Origin: Woeseiaceae bacterium
GTDB lineage: Bacteria; Pseudomonadota; Gammaproteobacteria; Steroidobacterales; Woeseiaceae
Assembly (NCBI GenBank): GCA_021773135.1
Contig: JAJFKP010000051.1
Coordinates: forward strand, 1-64,000
Direction of reading: 5' to 3'
Length of the DNA: 64,000 bases
How positions within the stretch are numbered: position 1 is the first letter of the stretch; every line of letters starts with the position of its first letter. Positions 61,764 to 64,000 of this stretch are shown piece by piece. The notes beneath the pieces are model-generated. The model made no database searches. It was not told where the DNA came from and saw only the letters and a program-made list of their open reading frames with translations. The translations under genes and the position numbers were made by a program.

Positions 61764-63185
61764 CTAGTTGCGGTAGTCGAGCGGCGGCGGCCGATCGCCT
61801 AGCAGCGCTTCATACTGGAAGTCCACGCCGCGCCGCTCCTCAAACTCCGCGCGCGCCGCAGCTCGCAGTTCGGCATTCTCGAAAAGCTCAATTGCGGTCA
61901 GCGCCAGCGTTTTCGCCGCAACCTGCGCCCCTTTGTAGCCGATGGACATGCCGCTGGCCGCGGTCGACTGCCAGCTGTGTGCCGAGGTGCCCGGTACCCA
62001 CGTGGCGGTGCTCAGCCCGACGGTCGGCACTGCAATCGACACGTCACCTACGTCCGTTGATCCGTAGCCAAGTCTGACTTCGTAAGGCTGTACCTGCTCC
62101 TGGCTTCCCAACGCAAGTTCGGGGCGATCCAGCGATTCGTAGACGGTTTCAGCGAATTCCTGTTCATACTCGTTGTAGGTCACACCGCCGACCTGGCGCA
62201 GCTTTGAATCCATCAGCCTGGCAAGGGTTTCATTGACCAGCAGCGGATGATTGCCATGGATAATCTCCCAGTCCACCTGCGTCCCTGTTCCCATCGCCGC
62301 GCCCTTTGCTGCAGATTCGAGTCGTTCCCACAGCTCCTTCACCATGACGGCTTCCGGGTGACGCAGGTAGTAAAAGACCTCGGCGTAGTCCGGCACAACG
62401 TTGGGTGCTACGCCGCCGGACGTGATGACGTAGTGGATTCGGGTTTCCTGCGGCACGTGCTCACGCATCAGGTTGACCATATTGTTGAATGCCTCGACGC
62501 CGTCGAGCGCCGAACGGGCTTTTTCGGGCGCACCTGCCGCATGTGCAGAAATCCCGCGAAACCTGAATTTCGCGGAGCGGTTTGCAAGTGTCGTTGTCGC
62601 CGCAGCGGAGTTCCTGTCTCCGGCATGCCAGTGCAGCGCGATGTCAACGTCATCCAGCAGTCCGTCGCGCACCATATAAACCTTGCCGCTGCCGCCTTCC
62701 TCCGCCGGTGTGCCCAGTATTTTTAGCGTCCCGCTGGCACCGCTTTCGTCCAGCCAGTGCTTGATTGCTATGGCAGCGCCTATCGAGCCAGCGGCAAACA
62801 AGTTGTGGCCGCAGGCATGACCTGCAGTTTTCTCGTCGATAAGAAGCCGCGTGGGCACGGCATCCTGATTAATGCCTGGCAACGCATCAAACTCGGCCAG
62901 GATGGCGATGACAGGTTCACCGCTGCCATAGGTAGCAACGAAAGCTGTTGGAAGTCCGGCGACGCCTGGCTTCACCGCAAAGCCCTCTGTATCGAGCGTT
63001 TGTTGCAACAGGTTGCTGCTTTTTGTTTCCTGGTAGCCTACCTCGGCGTATTCCCAGATCTCGCGCGCCATTTCCGCGGTCGACTCGTAGCGAGCATCAA
63101 TGAAATCCACAATATCATCGCCGTCCTGGCCGAACGCCAGTGACACCGGTGCCAAAATAATGGCGAGAAGACATCCTCTCAACAT
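61764..63185 (-). CDS. Exported M20D amidohydrolase, AbgB-like
   Basis: A 473-residue metal-dependent amidohydrolase of the aminobenzoyl-glutamate/indole-acetyl-amino-acid hydrolase group. A signal peptide (GCLLAIILAPVSLAFG) precedes the body. Metal-binding segments include ILAEFDALPG, GHACGHNLFAAGSIG, GTPAEEGGSGKVYM and the C-terminal WVPGTSAHSWQS. FRGISAHAAGAPEKARSA marks the lid domain. The order and spacing match AbgB, but the export signal and absence of abgA/abgT nearby argue for another N-acyl amino acid as substrate. The ATG follows GGGGGA. Confidence 0.88.
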   Translation of the reverse strand: MLRGCLLAIILAPVSLAFGQDGDDIVDFIDARYESTAEMAREIWEYAEVGYQETKSSNLLQQTLDTEGFAVKPGVAGLPTAFVATYGSGEPVIAILAEFDALPGINQDAVPTRLLIDEKTAGHACGHNLFAAGSIGAAIAIKHWLDESGASGTLKILGTPAEEGGSGKVYMVRDGLLDDVDIALHWHAGDRNSAAATTTLANRSAKFRFRGISAHAAGAPEKARSALDGVEAFNNMVNLMREHVPQETRIHYVITSGGVAPNVVPDYAEVFYYLRHPEAVMVKELWERLESAAKGAAMGTGTQVDWEIIHGNHPLLVNETLARLMDSKLRQVGGVTYNEYEQEFAETVYESLDRPELALGSQEQVQPYEVRLGYGSTDVGDVSIAVPTVGLSTATWVPGTSAHSWQSTAASGMSIGYKGAQVAAKTLALTAIELFENAELRAAARAEFEERRGVDFQYEALLGDRPPPLDYRN

Positions 63186-63288
63186 CTGCTTGTTCCCCCG
63201 CTCATTCTTTTAGTGAAGCCAATTGTTATACACGCGTCAAGTTAACACTGCTAAGCTCGGTACCGAATTTTCAGGGAGTAGCCAGGCA

Positions 63289-64000
63289 ATGAAACGATTG
63301 TGCGTTCTACTTTTATACGCGATTTTCTACGTCGCATGTTATTCGAATGCGGGCTATGCACAACACCGCTCGGCGGACGAGCCTTTCTCAATGGCGTTGA
63401 CCGGCGACTCTATTATCACGCGTAAATTATCTGTTTACGACGAACCTGAGTTTCTGCAGCTTATCGACATCGTGCGATCGGCTGATATTGCATTTACTAA
63501 TCTCGAAATGCTTTTTCATGATTATGAACCCTACCCCATGGCCGAGAGCGGCGGCACGTGGATGCGCGGCGCACCTGAACTGGTCGGCGAACTGAAGTGG
63601 GCCGGGTTTGATCTCGTTTCCCGCGCCAATAACCATTCCGGCGATTACGGCACCCTCGGCCTGCAACTGACGACGAAATATGTCGAGGAAGCCGGACTCG
63701 TGCATGCGGGAGTGGGCATGAGCCTTGCAGAGGCTCGCGAAGCGAAATTCCTGGAGACTGCAAAGGCCCGTGTTGCGTTGATTTCGATTTCGTCCAGTTT
63801 CGCAAATCACATGCGCGCTGGACGATCCAGAGACGACGTGCCGGCCAGGCCTGGATTGAATCCACTGCGTTATAAAACAACCTATGTCCTGCCGGAAACC
63901 ATGTATTCGACCATAGAGCAGGCAGGGGAATCGTTGGGAGAATTCACGGACCAGGACGGCGTGCCGCGAGGCAGGGAAGACGACGCGCCGGGTGAGATGT
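63289..64000 (+). CDS. CapA-family metallophosphatase-like protein, partial
   Basis: At least 237 residues of an exported protein that runs off the right edge. A signal peptide (LCVLLLYAIFYVACYSNAGYA) leads into the CapA/PgsA fold of the calcineurin-like superfamily. The segments ALTGDSIITRKL, ADIAFTNLEM and RANNHSGDYG carry its metal-binding residues. Classical CapA takes part in poly-gamma-glutamate synthesis; distant members are of unknown function and this one has no capBC genes in view. AGGGAG lies upstream of the ATG at 63289. It is divergent from the M20D gene. Confidence 0.85.
   Translation, partial: MKRLCVLLLYAIFYVACYSNAGYAQHRSADEPFSMALTGDSIITRKLSVYDEPEFLQLIDIVRSADIAFTNLEMLFHDYEPYPMAESGGTWMRGAPELVGELKWAGFDLVSRANNHSGDYGTLGLQLTTKYVEEAGLVHAGVGMSLAEAREAKFLETAKARVALISISSSFANHMRAGRSRDDVPARPGLNPLRYKTTYVLPETMYSTIEQAGESLGEFTDQDGVPRGREDDAPGEM

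Overview
The window looks like a chromosomal segment from a free-living Gram-negative heterotroph, most likely a gammaproteobacterium (inference). CbpA with its modulator CbpM, zinc-type thioredoxin 2, a Do-family protease, hybrid malic enzyme, a TonB-dependent receptor and many signal peptides and lipoboxes support this. No rRNA, tRNA, transposase, integrase, phage gene or CRISPR array was seen, and genes are densely packed in short co-directional runs.

Layout. 1-10.5 kb (minus strand) holds a GlpSTPQUV-type glycerol ABC transporter (the binding protein runs off the left edge), a TctABC tripartite transporter and a CocE-like hydrolase, possibly as one long operon. 10.8-16.9 kb (minus) carries an exported family 2 glycosidase, an LVIVD-like repeat protein and a putative lipoprotein esterase. 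17.1-19.3 kb (plus) pairs an exported fumarylacetoacetate-hydrolase-fold protein with an orphan TRAP binding protein. 19.4-27.8 kb contains two modular Ser/Thr kinases (kinase-TM-helical-TonB C-terminal, and kinase-HDOD) flanking an aldo/keto reductase, a GFA protein, a TetR regulator and a divergent gamma-glutamylputrescine-oxidase-like flavoenzyme. 28-36 kb has a NYN-LOTUS protein, a basic AT-hook-like protein, a half-size GDT1 transporter, a serine hydrolase/VanX fusion and malic enzyme, with two gene-poor gaps. 36.1-42.6 kb is housekeeping and proteostasis: IlvE, CbpA-CbpM-TrxC, DegQ, Hsp20 and threonine aldolase.

43-64 kb is an accessory region rich in exported hydrolases. It contains an M20 carbamoylase-like enzyme, an M14 carboxypeptidase, an M81 (MlrC-like) lipoprotein, two divergent D-aminoacylase paralogues, an active/inactive M16 pair, a TonB receptor, an M20D amidohydrolase and the start of a CapA protein. 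Together with the D-Ala-D-Ala dipeptidase fusion at 31 kb, this suggests periplasmic scavenging of peptides, N-acyl amino acids and perhaps D-amino-acid-containing peptides (inference).

The most striking evolutionary signal is at 56.6-58.5 kb. A pseudogene there joins the N-terminal part of a 2OG-Fe(II) oxygenase to the C-terminal 65 codons of its neighbour. This is what a tandem duplication of a two-gene unit followed by an internal deletion would leave. The TonB receptor upstream ends in a strong intrinsic terminator that lies inside the signal-peptide codons of the next gene. Other regulatory signals are a perfect FNR-type box, a sigma-70-like promoter, a sigma-32-like promoter before hsp20, and a short motif (CGTTGTTCG with extensions) repeated in four intergenic gaps.
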